Assembly: GCA_001464195.1 (NCBI GenBank) | Contig: LNEY01000021.1 | Location: 41,130 to 105,129, forward strand | DNA from: Burkholderiales bacterium Ga0077547 | Lineage (GTDB): Bacteria > Pseudomonadota > Gammaproteobacteria > Burkholderiales > Burkholderiaceae_C | Reading direction: 5' to 3' | Length of the DNA stretch: 64,000 nucleotides | Part shown: positions 27,718-36,913 of the stretch, piece after piece | Layout: each line of letters begins with the position of its first letter | How positions within the stretch are numbered: the stretch's first letter is position 1 | Notes under the pieces: model-generated | What the model saw: the letters and a program-made list of their open reading frames with translations, nothing else | What the model was told of the DNA's origin: nothing | The model's database searches: none | Translations under genes and position numbers: made by a program

Positions 27718-28640
27718 TCGCACTGGCCATCGACCAGAGCCGGCGCTTCCCGCTGGTCGTGGCGGCCAACCGCGACGAATTCTTCAACCGCCCTTCCGCA
27801 CGCCTGACCTGGTGGACGCCCGACAGCGGCGGGCCGGCCATTCTGGGCGGCCGTGATCTGGTGGCGGGCGGCACCTGGCTGGGCTTGACGGCGCAAGGCC
27901 GATTGGCCATGGTGACCAATGTGCGCGATCCGTCCCGCGTTGATCCGGAGGCACCGTCGCGCGGACAGATCGTGCCGCAGTGGCTGCACGGCGCCGAACC
28001 GACCGACCGCTTCTGGATGCGCACCGCCCTGTCAGGCTACAACGGCTTCAACTTAATTGCCGCCGATTTCCAACGCGGCGAATGCTTTTGGGCCTCGAAC
28101 ACCCAAGCCCACCCGCGGCGGCTGGAGCGCGGCACCTACGGCGTCTCGAACGCGTCGCTGGACAGTGCCTGGCCCAAAACAAGCGCGTTGAAGCTCGGCC
28201 TGCGAACGGCATTGGATGAATCCGACTCGGTCGATGCCCTGGCAGGTGCGTTGTTCACCGCGCTGGGTGATCGGCAGATCGCCGCCGACACGGAGTTGCC
28301 AGCCACCGGGGTGTCCATCGAGCTCGAGCGCGCGCTGTCGGCGGCCTTCATCCGTCTGCCCGAGCGACAGTACGGCACCCGCTGCTCGACGCTCGTGATC
28401 AGTGAGCGCGTGGGGCGCCACCTGATCACTCATGTCATGGAACGGAGCTACACCGCGAGCGGCGCCATAGCGCTGCTGCGGCAGGCGACGCTCAAGCACT
28501 GGCCGCCACGCTACAGCGACGCTAAAGCGCGTGCACCCGTGGAAGCAGGCGTGGTCTCTGATGGCCCGCGAACCCGCGTGCGCAGCCTGCTCAAGCCCGC
28601 GTCCACACGGCGTCGCACCGTGCGGTGCGACGCGGCCTGA
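27708..28640 (+). CDS. NRDE-family (TANGO2-like) protein
   Basis: This 310-aa protein starts MCLIALAIDQ, with the conserved N-terminal Cys2, and has the VVAANRDEFFNRP motif naming the NRDE family. GGRDLVAGGTWLGLTAQGRLAMVTNVR and YGVSNASLDSAWPK follow. The family resembles Ntn hydrolases and eukaryotic TANGO2, implicated in heme or lipid handling; the reaction is not established. The frame upstream of 27708 has no homology. A perfect 10-bp hairpin lies in its last codons. Confidence 0.9.
   Translation: MCLIALAIDQSRRFPLVVAANRDEFFNRPSARLTWWTPDSGGPAILGGRDLVAGGTWLGLTAQGRLAMVTNVRDPSRVDPEAPSRGQIVPQWLHGAEPTDRFWMRTALSGYNGFNLIAADFQRGECFWASNTQAHPRRLERGTYGVSNASLDSAWPKTSALKLGLRTALDESDSVDALAGALFTALGDRQIAADTELPATGVSIELERALSAAFIRLPERQYGTRCSTLVISERVGRHLITHVMERSYTASGAIALLRQATLKHWPPRYSDAKARAPVEAGVVSDGPRTRVRSLLKPASTRRRTVRCDAA
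28610..28633. terminator. Perfect hairpin at the end of the NRDE gene
   Basis: GCGTCGCACC-GTGC-GGTGCGACGC forms a perfect 10-bp stem with a 4-nt loop, ending 5 bp before the NRDE stop codon's last bases. It lies between convergent genes (the NRDE gene and aceA). There is no T-run, so function as a terminator or 3' mRNA stabiliser is inference. Confidence 0.4.
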
Positions 28641-28682
28641 CACTCAGCGCAGCGTCTCAGCCCCGGCGCTCCAAGCCGACCT

Positions 28683-29981
<1,299 letters not shown>

Positions 29982-30074
29982 GGGTACGGCTCCGAGTGGT
30001 TGAGTAGGCTGGGGAAGCGAGCAAATATGCCCGCGCTGACACGCAGAAGGATACGAGCGAATGGCGAGAAAAGA

Positions 30075-30096
30075 AAGACTTATGTCTTATATAAGA
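30075..30096. promoter_or_regulatory. Overlapping palindromes upstream of aceA
   Basis: Within an A/T-rich island, AAGAC-TTAT-GTCTT (30075-30088) overlaps the perfect 12-bp palindrome TCTTATATAAGA (30085-30096). They lie about 95 bp upstream of aceA and 150-170 bp upstream of the agmatinase gene. They look like a regulator operator for aceA; which protein binds is not shown. No other feature is seen in 29982-30245. Confidence 0.55.
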
Positions 30097-30245
30097 GTCA
30101 AATTTTCACACAATAAATTCAATGTCTTAAGCGTCATATTTCATGATTCGAAATACTGTCCTGCCATTCGATAAGCCTCGCTGCACCGCAGCATCCGAAG
30201 CCGCGAAGTTGCGGGACGATCGCCCCTGCCCGACCCCGAGTTCGT

Positions 30246-31220
30246 ATGATCTCCAGAACTCCTCCGAGCGCCGCAGCCATGACTTCATTCGCATTCCTGT
30301 CCCACGGTGCGTTCCTCAAGGCCCCACCCGCCGACGCAACGTCTCGCTACGCCGTGGCCGGCGTGGCCTGGGACGGCTCTGTGACCAACCGCCCTGGCGC
30401 TCGATTCGGGCCACAGGCCATTCGGCAGGCCAGCCACATGCTGTGCGATGCCATCCACCCCTTGTTCAACGTGTCACCGCTCGCCGGGCCCGGGGGCAGT
30501 CTGGGCGATGCCGGTGATCTGCCGCTGCCCAACACCAGCCTGGAACGCATGCGCGAGGCCATGACACCGTGGGTGCACGACCTGATCCGAGCTCACCACA
30601 TGGTGTGGCTGGGCGGCGACCACTCGATCACGCTGCCCCTGCTGCAGGCGTACAAGACATGGCTGGGCCGGCCACTCGCCGTCGTCCACTTCGACGCCCA
30701 CTGTGACACCTGGGCCGACCACTTCGGCGAGCCCAGCGGCCACGGCACCTGGGTGTACGAGGCGATCCAGCAGGGGCTGGTGATCCCCGAATGTTTCACG
30801 CAGATCGGCATCCGCTCAGCGGGTGAACGCGCCGCCCGCGAGTACGTGCGTGACCAGGGTGGTTTGATCTACACCGCCCGCGATCTGCGCGGGCTGGAGA
30901 GTCCGCAGCAATTGGCGCCGGTCTTGGGGGGCATCCGCTCACGCTTGGCCGAGCATGGCCATCCACCGGTCTACCTCAGCCTGGACATCGACTGTCTTGA
31001 TCCGGCGTTTGCGCCCGGCACCGGCACGCCCGAGCCGGGCGGCATGACATGCAACCAAGTGCTCAGCCTGCTGGAAGAACTGGCGGACCTTCCGTTAGTG
31101 GGCATGGACTGCGTTGAAGTGGCCCCGTCCTACGACCATGCCGAGCTGACCAGCAATGCCGCCGCGAATTTCGTCTGGACCTACCTCTGCGGGCGCATCG
31201 CTAACGACCCGGAAGCCTGA
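30246..31220 (+). CDS. speB: Agmatinase-family ureohydrolase
   Basis: This ureohydrolase has the manganese-binding motifs GGDHSITLP, HFDAHCDTW and SLDIDCLDPAFAPGTGTPEPGG. Agmatinase would release putrescine and urea, fitting the adjoining putrescine genes; guanidinobutyrase is an alternative. The first ATG gives 324 aa; MTSFAF at 30279 is an alternative start and neither has a strong ribosome binding site. It is divergent from aceA. Confidence 0.87.
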   Translation: MISRTPPSAAAMTSFAFLSHGAFLKAPPADATSRYAVAGVAWDGSVTNRPGARFGPQAIRQASHMLCDAIHPLFNVSPLAGPGGSLGDAGDLPLPNTSLERMREAMTPWVHDLIRAHHMVWLGGDHSITLPLLQAYKTWLGRPLAVVHFDAHCDTWADHFGEPSGHGTWVYEAIQQGLVIPECFTQIGIRSAGERAAREYVRDQGGLIYTARDLRGLESPQQLAPVLGGIRSRLAEHGHPPVYLSLDIDCLDPAFAPGTGTPEPGGMTCNQVLSLLEELADLPLVGMDCVEVAPSYDHAELTSNAAANFVWTYLCGRIANDPEA

Positions 31221-31247
31221 TTCAGCGACACCCGATCGACCGCCGCC

Positions 31248-31730
31248 TCAGTCGATCGGCAGCGCAGTCGTCTTCTTCACCGTGCGCAGCACCAGCATCG
31301 AGTTCGAGCGTGTCACGCCCGGTAGGCTGGACAGCACATGGCTGTGGAAGTGCTCCAGGTCCTCGGCATCGCGGTAGGTGAAGCGCAGCAGGTAGTCGTT
31401 GGTGCCTGCCACATAGAAGCAGTCGTGGATTTCGGGCACGTCTCGGATGGCCTGCTCGAAGGTGTCCATCGTCGCGCGGGTGAGTTTTTCCAGGTTGACG
31501 ATGGTGTAGCTGGTGCCGTGGCGACCGACCCGCTTCGGATCGACCAGCGCCACGTACTGGGCGATCACCCCGCTCTCTTCCAGCGCCTTGACCCGCCGCA
31601 AGCACGCCGAGGGCGACAGATGCACCCGCTCGGCCAACTCGATGTTGGTCAGCTTGGCATCGGTCTGCAACACCTCCAGCAGCGCGCGGTCGATGGCATC
31701 CAATGTCGTGTCGCTGCTGGGGCTTCGCAT
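31248..31730 (-). CDS. Lrp/AsnC-family transcriptional regulator
   Basis: This 160-aa regulator has an N-terminal helix-turn-helix (LTNIELAERVHLSPSACLRRVKALEESGVI) and a C-terminal RAM/AsnC effector domain (VPEIHDCFYVAGTNDYLLRF; LSSLPGVTRSNSMLVLRTVKK). It is divergent from the first aminotransferase of the polyamine locus, so it probably senses an amino acid or amine and controls that gene. An inverted repeat lies just upstream of its start codon. Confidence 0.92.
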   Translation of the reverse strand: MRSPSSDTTLDAIDRALLEVLQTDAKLTNIELAERVHLSPSACLRRVKALEESGVIAQYVALVDPKRVGRHGTSYTIVNLEKLTRATMDTFEQAIRDVPEIHDCFYVAGTNDYLLRFTYRDAEDLEHFHSHVLSSLPGVTRSNSMLVLRTVKKTTALPID

Positions 31731-31739
31731 GATTTTCCA

Positions 31740-31752
31740 GAATCTGTGATTC
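31740..31752. promoter_or_regulatory. Inverted repeat between lrp-type gene and aminotransferase
   Basis: GAATC-TGT-GATTC is a perfect 5-3-5 inverted repeat, 10 bp from the regulator's start codon, in a 148-bp divergent region. Its position suits an autoregulatory Lrp/AsnC operator. Binding is inferred only. Confidence 0.4.
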
Positions 31753-31878
31753 AGACGCCGGATTGTTGCGCGGCGTGCGTCAGCCGACCCGTCAAAGCGC
31801 TGGCAAATTTCGCGCCTCAGCCACTAAACTGATTTGACTGACATTGGTCGTGGCGCGACCCCTCTGAAAGACATCGCG

Positions 31879-33186
31879 ATGCCTGCGAAGCTCGACGCGT
31901 ACTGGATGCCCTTCACTGCCAACCGGCAGTTCAAATCCGCGCCGCGGATGATCTCCGGCGCGCAAGGGATGCACTTTTCGACGCCTGAAGGTCGACAGGT
32001 GCTCGACGGTGTCGCTGGCCTGTGGTGCGTCAACGCCGGCCATGCGCGCCCGCGCATCACCGAGGCCATCCAGAAACAGACCGCAGAACTTGACTTCGCC
32101 CCGCCCTTCCAGATGGGTCACCCGAAGGTGTTCGAGCTGGCCGAACGCTTGGTCGAGCTCACCCCCGCGGGCCTCAGCAAGGTGTTCTTCACCAATTCCG
32201 GCTCGGAATCCGTCGACACCGCGCTGAAGATGGCGCTCGGCTACCACCGCATGCGCGGCGAAGGCCAACGCACCCGCCTGATTGGCCGCGAGCGCGGCTA
32301 CCACGGCGTCAATTTCGGGGGCATTTCAGTCGGCGGCATGGTCGCCAACCGGCGAACGTTTGGCCCGATGCTGGGGGGCGTCGACCACATCCGGCACACA
32401 CATGACCCCGCGCGCAACCTGTTCAGCAAGGGCCAGCCCGAGCACGGTGCCGAACTGGCCGACGACCTGGAGCGGCTGATCGCCCTGCACGACGCGTCGA
32501 CCATCGCCGCCGTGATCGTCGAGCCGGTGGCCGGTTCGACCGGGGTGCTGGTGCCGCCCCAGGGCTACCTCCAGCGGCTGCGGTCGCTCTGCGACCAGCA
32601 CGGCATCCTTTTGATCTTCGACGAGGTCATCACCGGTTTCGGCCGTGTCGGTTCGCCGTTCGCCGCCAACCATTTCGGCGTCACCCCCGACCTGATGACG
32701 GTGGCCAAGGGCCTGACCAACGGCTGCGTCCCGATGGGTGCGGTGTTCGCCAAGCAATTCATCTACGACGCCTTCATGGGCGGACCAGAGCACCTGATCG
32801 AGTTTTTCCACGGCTACACCTACTCGGGCCATCCGCTGGCTTGTGCCGCGGCGCTGGGCACGCTGGACACGTATGCGGAAGAAGGTCTCCTCACCCGCGC
32901 ACGCGACATGGCGCCGACGTTCGAGGCCGCGGTGCACTCGCTGGCCGGGCTGCCGAACGTGGTCGATGTGCGCAACATCGGGCTGGTGGGCGGCATCGAA
33001 CTGGCGCCGATCGCGGGCGAGCCGGGCAAGCGGGCGTTCGATGTGTTTCTGGATTGCTGGGAGCGCGGCGTGCTGGTGCGCACCACCGGAGACACCGTGG
33101 CCTTGTCGCCGCCGCTGATCATCGATCCCAAGCACATCGAACAGATCGTCGATACGCTCTCCCACGCGATTCGGCGGGCTGCCTGA
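31879..33186 (+). CDS. Class III aminotransferase (beta-alanine/omega-amino acid:pyruvate type)
   Basis: This 435-aa PLP enzyme starts MPAKLDAYWMPFTANRQFK, a sequence typical of beta-alanine:pyruvate aminotransferases. It has TNSGSESVDTALKMAL, GRERGYHG, IFDEVITGFGR and the PLP lysine in TVAKGLTNG. The frame extends to a TTG at 31834, but the ATG at 31879 starts the family sequence. In this context it may transaminate putrescine-derived amines or beta-alanine. It is divergent from the Lrp-type gene; the oxidase gene follows after 55 bp. Confidence 0.9.
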   Translation: MPAKLDAYWMPFTANRQFKSAPRMISGAQGMHFSTPEGRQVLDGVAGLWCVNAGHARPRITEAIQKQTAELDFAPPFQMGHPKVFELAERLVELTPAGLSKVFFTNSGSESVDTALKMALGYHRMRGEGQRTRLIGRERGYHGVNFGGISVGGMVANRRTFGPMLGGVDHIRHTHDPARNLFSKGQPEHGAELADDLERLIALHDASTIAAVIVEPVAGSTGVLVPPQGYLQRLRSLCDQHGILLIFDEVITGFGRVGSPFAANHFGVTPDLMTVAKGLTNGCVPMGAVFAKQFIYDAFMGGPEHLIEFFHGYTYSGHPLACAAALGTLDTYAEEGLLTRARDMAPTFEAAVHSLAGLPNVVDVRNIGLVGGIELAPIAGEPGKRAFDVFLDCWERGVLVRTTGDTVALSPPLIIDPKHIEQIVDTLSHAIRRAA

Positions 33187-33241
33187 CCTCAGGCGGCCGG
33201 ACTGACGACCCGCTGCCGACCCGTTGCCCACCCCACCCGCC

Positions 33242-34600
33242 ATGAGCTTTCTCGACACCGACCGCGATCTGGCGCGCCATTCGTATTACGACGCCACCGT
33301 GCAGCGGCCAGCGGCGGCTCCGGCGCTGGCGGCAGAGATCGAGTGCGATGTGGCCATCGTCGGCGGCGGGCTGGCTGGGCTCTCGGCCGCCATCGAGCTG
33401 GCCGACCGCGGCTACCAGGTGGTGCTGCTCGAAGCGAAGCAGGTGGGCTGGGGCGCCTCCGGGCGCAACGGAGGGCAGGCGCTCGCGGGGCTCGCCTGCG
33501 AACAAGAGACGATCGAAGCACAGCTCGGCCTCGGCGAAGCCCGCCGCGTCTGGGCCATGACGATCGAAGCGCTGTCGCTGATCCAGCAGCGTTGTGAGCG
33601 CTTTCAGATTGACTGCGACTGGCGTCCCGGTTACCTCAGTCTGGCGGTGAACGAGCGCAAGGCGCGCGAGCTCGAGGCCTGGCAGGTCCGCATGCAGTCG
33701 CTGTACGGGCACGAGACGGCGTGGATCACGCCGCAAGACATGCCTCAGTGGATCGCCAGCCCCCGCTTTCACAGCGGCTTGCACGATCCGCTGTCGGGTC
33801 ACCTGCACCCGCTGAAGTACAGCCTTGGTCTGGCGCGCGGTGCGCGTCAGCTGGGGGTGAAGCTGTTCGAAGATTCTGCAGTCACGGCGCTCGAGGCCGC
33901 GACCACCGTGGGCGGCTCGGTGCGGGTGCGCACGGCCGGTGGCAGCGTGCGGGCGGCGCACGTGCTGCTGGCGGGCAACGTCTACCTGCAGGGCATCGCG
34001 CCGATGCTCGAGTCGCGGATCATGCCGGTGGGCACCTACATCATCGCCTCCAAGGTGCTGGACGCCTCGCTGGCGCAGTCGCTGATCCCCTCGGGCTCGG
34101 CGGTCTGCGACACGAACTTCGTGCTCGACTACTTTCGGGTGGCCAGCCACACAGACGCCGGTTGCGTCGAGCACCGCATGCTCTACGGCGGACGCGTCAG
34201 CTACAGCACGTCGACGCCGCCCAATCTGGCCGCCAGCATGCAAAAACGCATGGCCCAAACGTTCCCGCAACTCAGCGGTGTCGGTGTCGAATTCGCCTGG
34301 GGCGGGTTCGTCGACATTTCGATGAACCGGGCACCGGATTTCGGCCGCCTGTCCGATCGGCTGCCAGTGGGAGCGGCGCATGGCCTGTCGAACGTCTATT
34401 ACTTGCAGGGCTTTTCGGGCCATGGGCTGGCATTGACGGGCATTGCGGGCAAGCTCGTGGCCGAAGCGATGGACGGCGATGCCCAGCGCTTCGACACGTT
34501 CAGCCGCCTTCGGCACCGTGAGTTTCCGGGGGGTAAGCTGCTGCGCACGCCCGCACTGGTGGCCGGCATGGCGTACTACCGATTGAAGGATCTGCTGTGA
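33242..34600 (+). CDS. puuB: FAD-dependent gamma-glutamylputrescine oxidase-like protein
   Basis: This 452-aa D-amino-acid-oxidase-like protein has the FAD-binding GGGLAGLS at residues 41-48, the glycine-rich GASGRNGGQ, and a C-terminal YLQGFSGHGLALTGIAGKLVAEA. PuuB oxidises gamma-glutamylputrescine to gamma-glutamyl-gamma-aminobutyraldehyde. Neighbouring PuuA-, PuuC- and PuuD-like genes support this. Related oxidases of other amines share the fold, so the substrate is inferred from context. Confidence 0.85.
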   Translation: MSFLDTDRDLARHSYYDATVQRPAAAPALAAEIECDVAIVGGGLAGLSAAIELADRGYQVVLLEAKQVGWGASGRNGGQALAGLACEQETIEAQLGLGEARRVWAMTIEALSLIQQRCERFQIDCDWRPGYLSLAVNERKARELEAWQVRMQSLYGHETAWITPQDMPQWIASPRFHSGLHDPLSGHLHPLKYSLGLARGARQLGVKLFEDSAVTALEAATTVGGSVRVRTAGGSVRAAHVLLAGNVYLQGIAPMLESRIMPVGTYIIASKVLDASLAQSLIPSGSAVCDTNFVLDYFRVASHTDAGCVEHRMLYGGRVSYSTSTPPNLAASMQKRMAQTFPQLSGVGVEFAWGGFVDISMNRAPDFGRLSDRLPVGAAHGLSNVYYLQGFSGHGLALTGIAGKLVAEAMDGDAQRFDTFSRLRHREFPGGKLLRTPALVAGMAYYRLKDLL

Positions 34601-34633
34601 GACGAGGAGCTGGGCACAGTCATTGCACACGTT

Positions 34634-34647
34634 CGAACGACCGTTCG
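34634..34647. promoter_or_regulatory. TetR-type inverted repeat upstream of puuD
   Basis: CGAACG-AC-CGTTCG has 6-bp perfect arms and a 2-bp centre, 47 bp before the puuD start in a 94-bp gap. It overlaps another palindrome, CGTTCGAACG (34630-34639). The form resembles operators of TetR-family repressors, but no TetR gene lies in the window. Confidence 0.45.
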
Positions 34648-34694
34648 CCGACGTTGGCAAGCGCCCATACACGCCGGGCTGACGCCCATCACTC

Positions 34695-35477
34695 ATGAAA
34701 CGCAAACCCCTTGTCCTCGTGCCCGCCTGCCACCGCCCGGTGGAAGAACACATCAGCCACACCGTCGGCAAGAAGTACACCGATGCCGTGCGGCTCGCGG
34801 GCTGCCTGCCGTTGCTGTTCACCACCATCCAGGGTCCGGACGAACTGGACGATCTGCTCGACCTTGCCGACGGCGTGCTGTTGACCGGTTCACCTTCGAA
34901 CGTGCACCCCAGCCATTTCGGCGAGGAGGTGTACAACACCCGCCTGCCGCTCGACCCCGACCGCGATGCGGCCACGCTGGCACTGATCCCGCAGGCGATT
35001 GCCCGCGGCATCCCCTTGATGGCGATCTGCCGAGGCTTCCAGGAAGTCAACGTCGCGCTCGGCGGCAGTCTTTTCCAGGCGGTGCATGAAATCGAGGGGC
35101 AGCTCGATCACCGCGGCGTCGATGAAGGGCCTCACGAGTTGGTGTACGGCCCCGCTCACCTCGTCAGTCTGGAGCCAGGCGGCCGGCTCTCGCAGCTGCT
35201 CCAGCGCGCAGAGATCGAGGTCAATTCGGTCCACGGCCAGGGTGTCAAACGCCTGGCGCCGGGCTTGCGCGTGGAAGCCCGCGCACCCGACGGACTGATC
35301 GAGGCGTTTTCCCTGGACGATGGATCCGCGCCTTCAGGCGGATACCTTCTCGGGGTGCAATGGCACCCTGAGTGGCAAGCGCATCTCAACCCGGTGTCCA
35401 CCCGACTGTTCGAGGCCTTCGGGCAAGCCTGCAGCCACTACCGCGACCGTCATCGAGGCCCCGACGGGGCGCGTTGA
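34695..35477 (+). CDS. puuD: Gamma-glutamyl-gamma-aminobutyrate hydrolase (class I glutamine amidotransferase-like)
   Basis: This 260-aa class I glutamine-amidotransferase-fold enzyme has VLLTGSPSNVHP, the nucleophile Cys112 in MAICRGFQEVN and the His-Glu pair in GVQWHPEWQ. PuuD releases GABA from gamma-glutamyl-GABA. It follows the puuB-like gene and precedes the first puuA-like gene. Family members in GS clusters can act on other gamma-glutamyl amides, but the context favours GABA. Confidence 0.9.
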   Translation: MKRKPLVLVPACHRPVEEHISHTVGKKYTDAVRLAGCLPLLFTTIQGPDELDDLLDLADGVLLTGSPSNVHPSHFGEEVYNTRLPLDPDRDAATLALIPQAIARGIPLMAICRGFQEVNVALGGSLFQAVHEIEGQLDHRGVDEGPHELVYGPAHLVSLEPGGRLSQLLQRAEIEVNSVHGQGVKRLAPGLRVEARAPDGLIEAFSLDDGSAPSGGYLLGVQWHPEWQAHLNPVSTRLFEAFGQACSHYRDRHRGPDGAR

Positions 35478-35531
35478 CCGACGCACACACCGCAACCGAA
35501 CAACGACTGCAACTCCGCAAGGTGACATCCC

Positions 35532-36899
35532 ATGGTGGCCCGAGAAAACTTCACTTTCAGTGACCTGGAAAACTGGTTCAACGAACGCCGCGTGACCGAG
35601 ATCGAGTGCCTCGTGCCCGACCTGACCGGCGTGGCCCGCGGCAAGATCCTGCCGCGCGAAAAGTTCACCGAAGACCGCGGCATGCGGCTGCCCGAGGCGA
35701 TCGTCGCGATCGGGGTGACCGGCGAGTTCCCGGCCGAAGGCCCGTACTACGACGTGATACACGCCACCGACCGCGACATGCATTTGCGGCCCGACCCCTC
35801 CACCGTGCGCATCGTGCCGTGGGCCACCGACCCGACCGCGCAGGTCATCCACGACTGTTTCGACCGCGATGGCGTGATGATTCCGTACGCACCTCGTTCG
35901 GTGCTGCGCCGCATCTGCGACCTCTACGACGCCGAAGGCTGGGCCCCGGTGGTCGCGCCCGAGCTTGAGTTCTATCTCATCGAGCGCAACGCCGACCCCA
36001 ACACGCCGCTGCGTCCGCCCAAGGGTCGCAGTGGTCGCGCTGAAACCTCCCGCCAGGCCTACTCGATCGATGCGGTGAATGAGTTCGACCCGCTGTTCGA
36101 AGACATCTACGCCTACTGCGAAAAGATGGAGTTGAACGTGGACACGCTGATCCACGAGGTCGGCGCCGGGCAGATGGAGATCAACTTCTTCCACGACCAT
36201 CCCTTGGGTCTCGCTGACGAGGTGTTCTTCTTCAAGCGCACCATCCGCGAAGCGGCCATGCGCCACGAGATGTACGCCACCTTCATGGCCAAGCCGATGT
36301 CCAACGAGCCCGGCAGCGCGATGCACGTGCACCAAAGCGTGGTCAACAAGGTCACCGGCAAGAACATCTTCAGCAACCCCGATGGCTCGCCGTCGAAAGA
36401 GTTCTACTGGTACATCGGTGGGCTGCAGAAATACACCCCGGCGGCGATGGCGCTGCTAGCGCCCTATGTCAACTCCTACCGCCGACTGGCCCGCTCGACG
36501 GCGGCGCCGATCAACATCCAGTGGGGCACCGACAACCGTACCGTCGGCATCCGCTCACCCGTGGCCACAGCCGGCGCGCGGCGCATCGAGAACCGGGTGA
36601 TCGGGGCTGACGCGAACCCGTACGTGGCCTTTGCAGCCACCCTGGCTTGCGGCTACCTCGGCATCAAGAACAAGATCGAGCCGGCCAGCGAATGCAAGGG
36701 TGACGCCTACCTGTCGGAGTACCAGTTGCCACGTTCACTGAGCGAGGCCCTGGGCTGGCTGGCCGACGAGAAGGACCTGCACGATGTGCTGGGAAAATCC
36801 TTCATCACCGTCTACTCCGAAGTCAAGGAGATCGAGCACGATGAATTCATGAAGGTCATCTCCCCGTGGGAGCGCGAGCACCTGCTGCTCCACGTGTGA
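35532..36899 (+). CDS. puuA: Glutamine synthetase-like gamma-glutamylpolyamine ligase (copy 1)
   Basis: This 455-aa type I GS-fold ligase begins with FSDLENWFNERRVTEIECLVPDLTGVARGKIL. It has the ATP/Mg motifs EVGAGQMEINFFHDH, HVHQSVV and GTDNRTVGIRSP, followed by the glutamate-site Arg region. PuuA-type enzymes join glutamate to putrescine; the usual GS adenylylation tyrosine loop is not evident. It is about 27% longer in N-terminal detail than canonical PuuA only by inspection, so the substrate is inferred from neighbours. An aminotransferase follows 14 bp downstream. Confidence 0.87.
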   Translation: MVARENFTFSDLENWFNERRVTEIECLVPDLTGVARGKILPREKFTEDRGMRLPEAIVAIGVTGEFPAEGPYYDVIHATDRDMHLRPDPSTVRIVPWATDPTAQVIHDCFDRDGVMIPYAPRSVLRRICDLYDAEGWAPVVAPELEFYLIERNADPNTPLRPPKGRSGRAETSRQAYSIDAVNEFDPLFEDIYAYCEKMELNVDTLIHEVGAGQMEINFFHDHPLGLADEVFFFKRTIREAAMRHEMYATFMAKPMSNEPGSAMHVHQSVVNKVTGKNIFSNPDGSPSKEFYWYIGGLQKYTPAAMALLAPYVNSYRRLARSTAAPINIQWGTDNRTVGIRSPVATAGARRIENRVIGADANPYVAFAATLACGYLGIKNKIEPASECKGDAYLSEYQLPRSLSEALGWLADEKDLHDVLGKSFITVYSEVKEIEHDEFMKVISPWEREHLLLHV

Positions 36900-36913
36900 C
36901 GATTGGAGCCCGC

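Noticed and set aside
33119..35050. 643-codon minus-strand open frame across the polyamine genes
   Set aside because: It is antisense to puuB and puuD, has no family motifs, and arises from high G+C codon bias.
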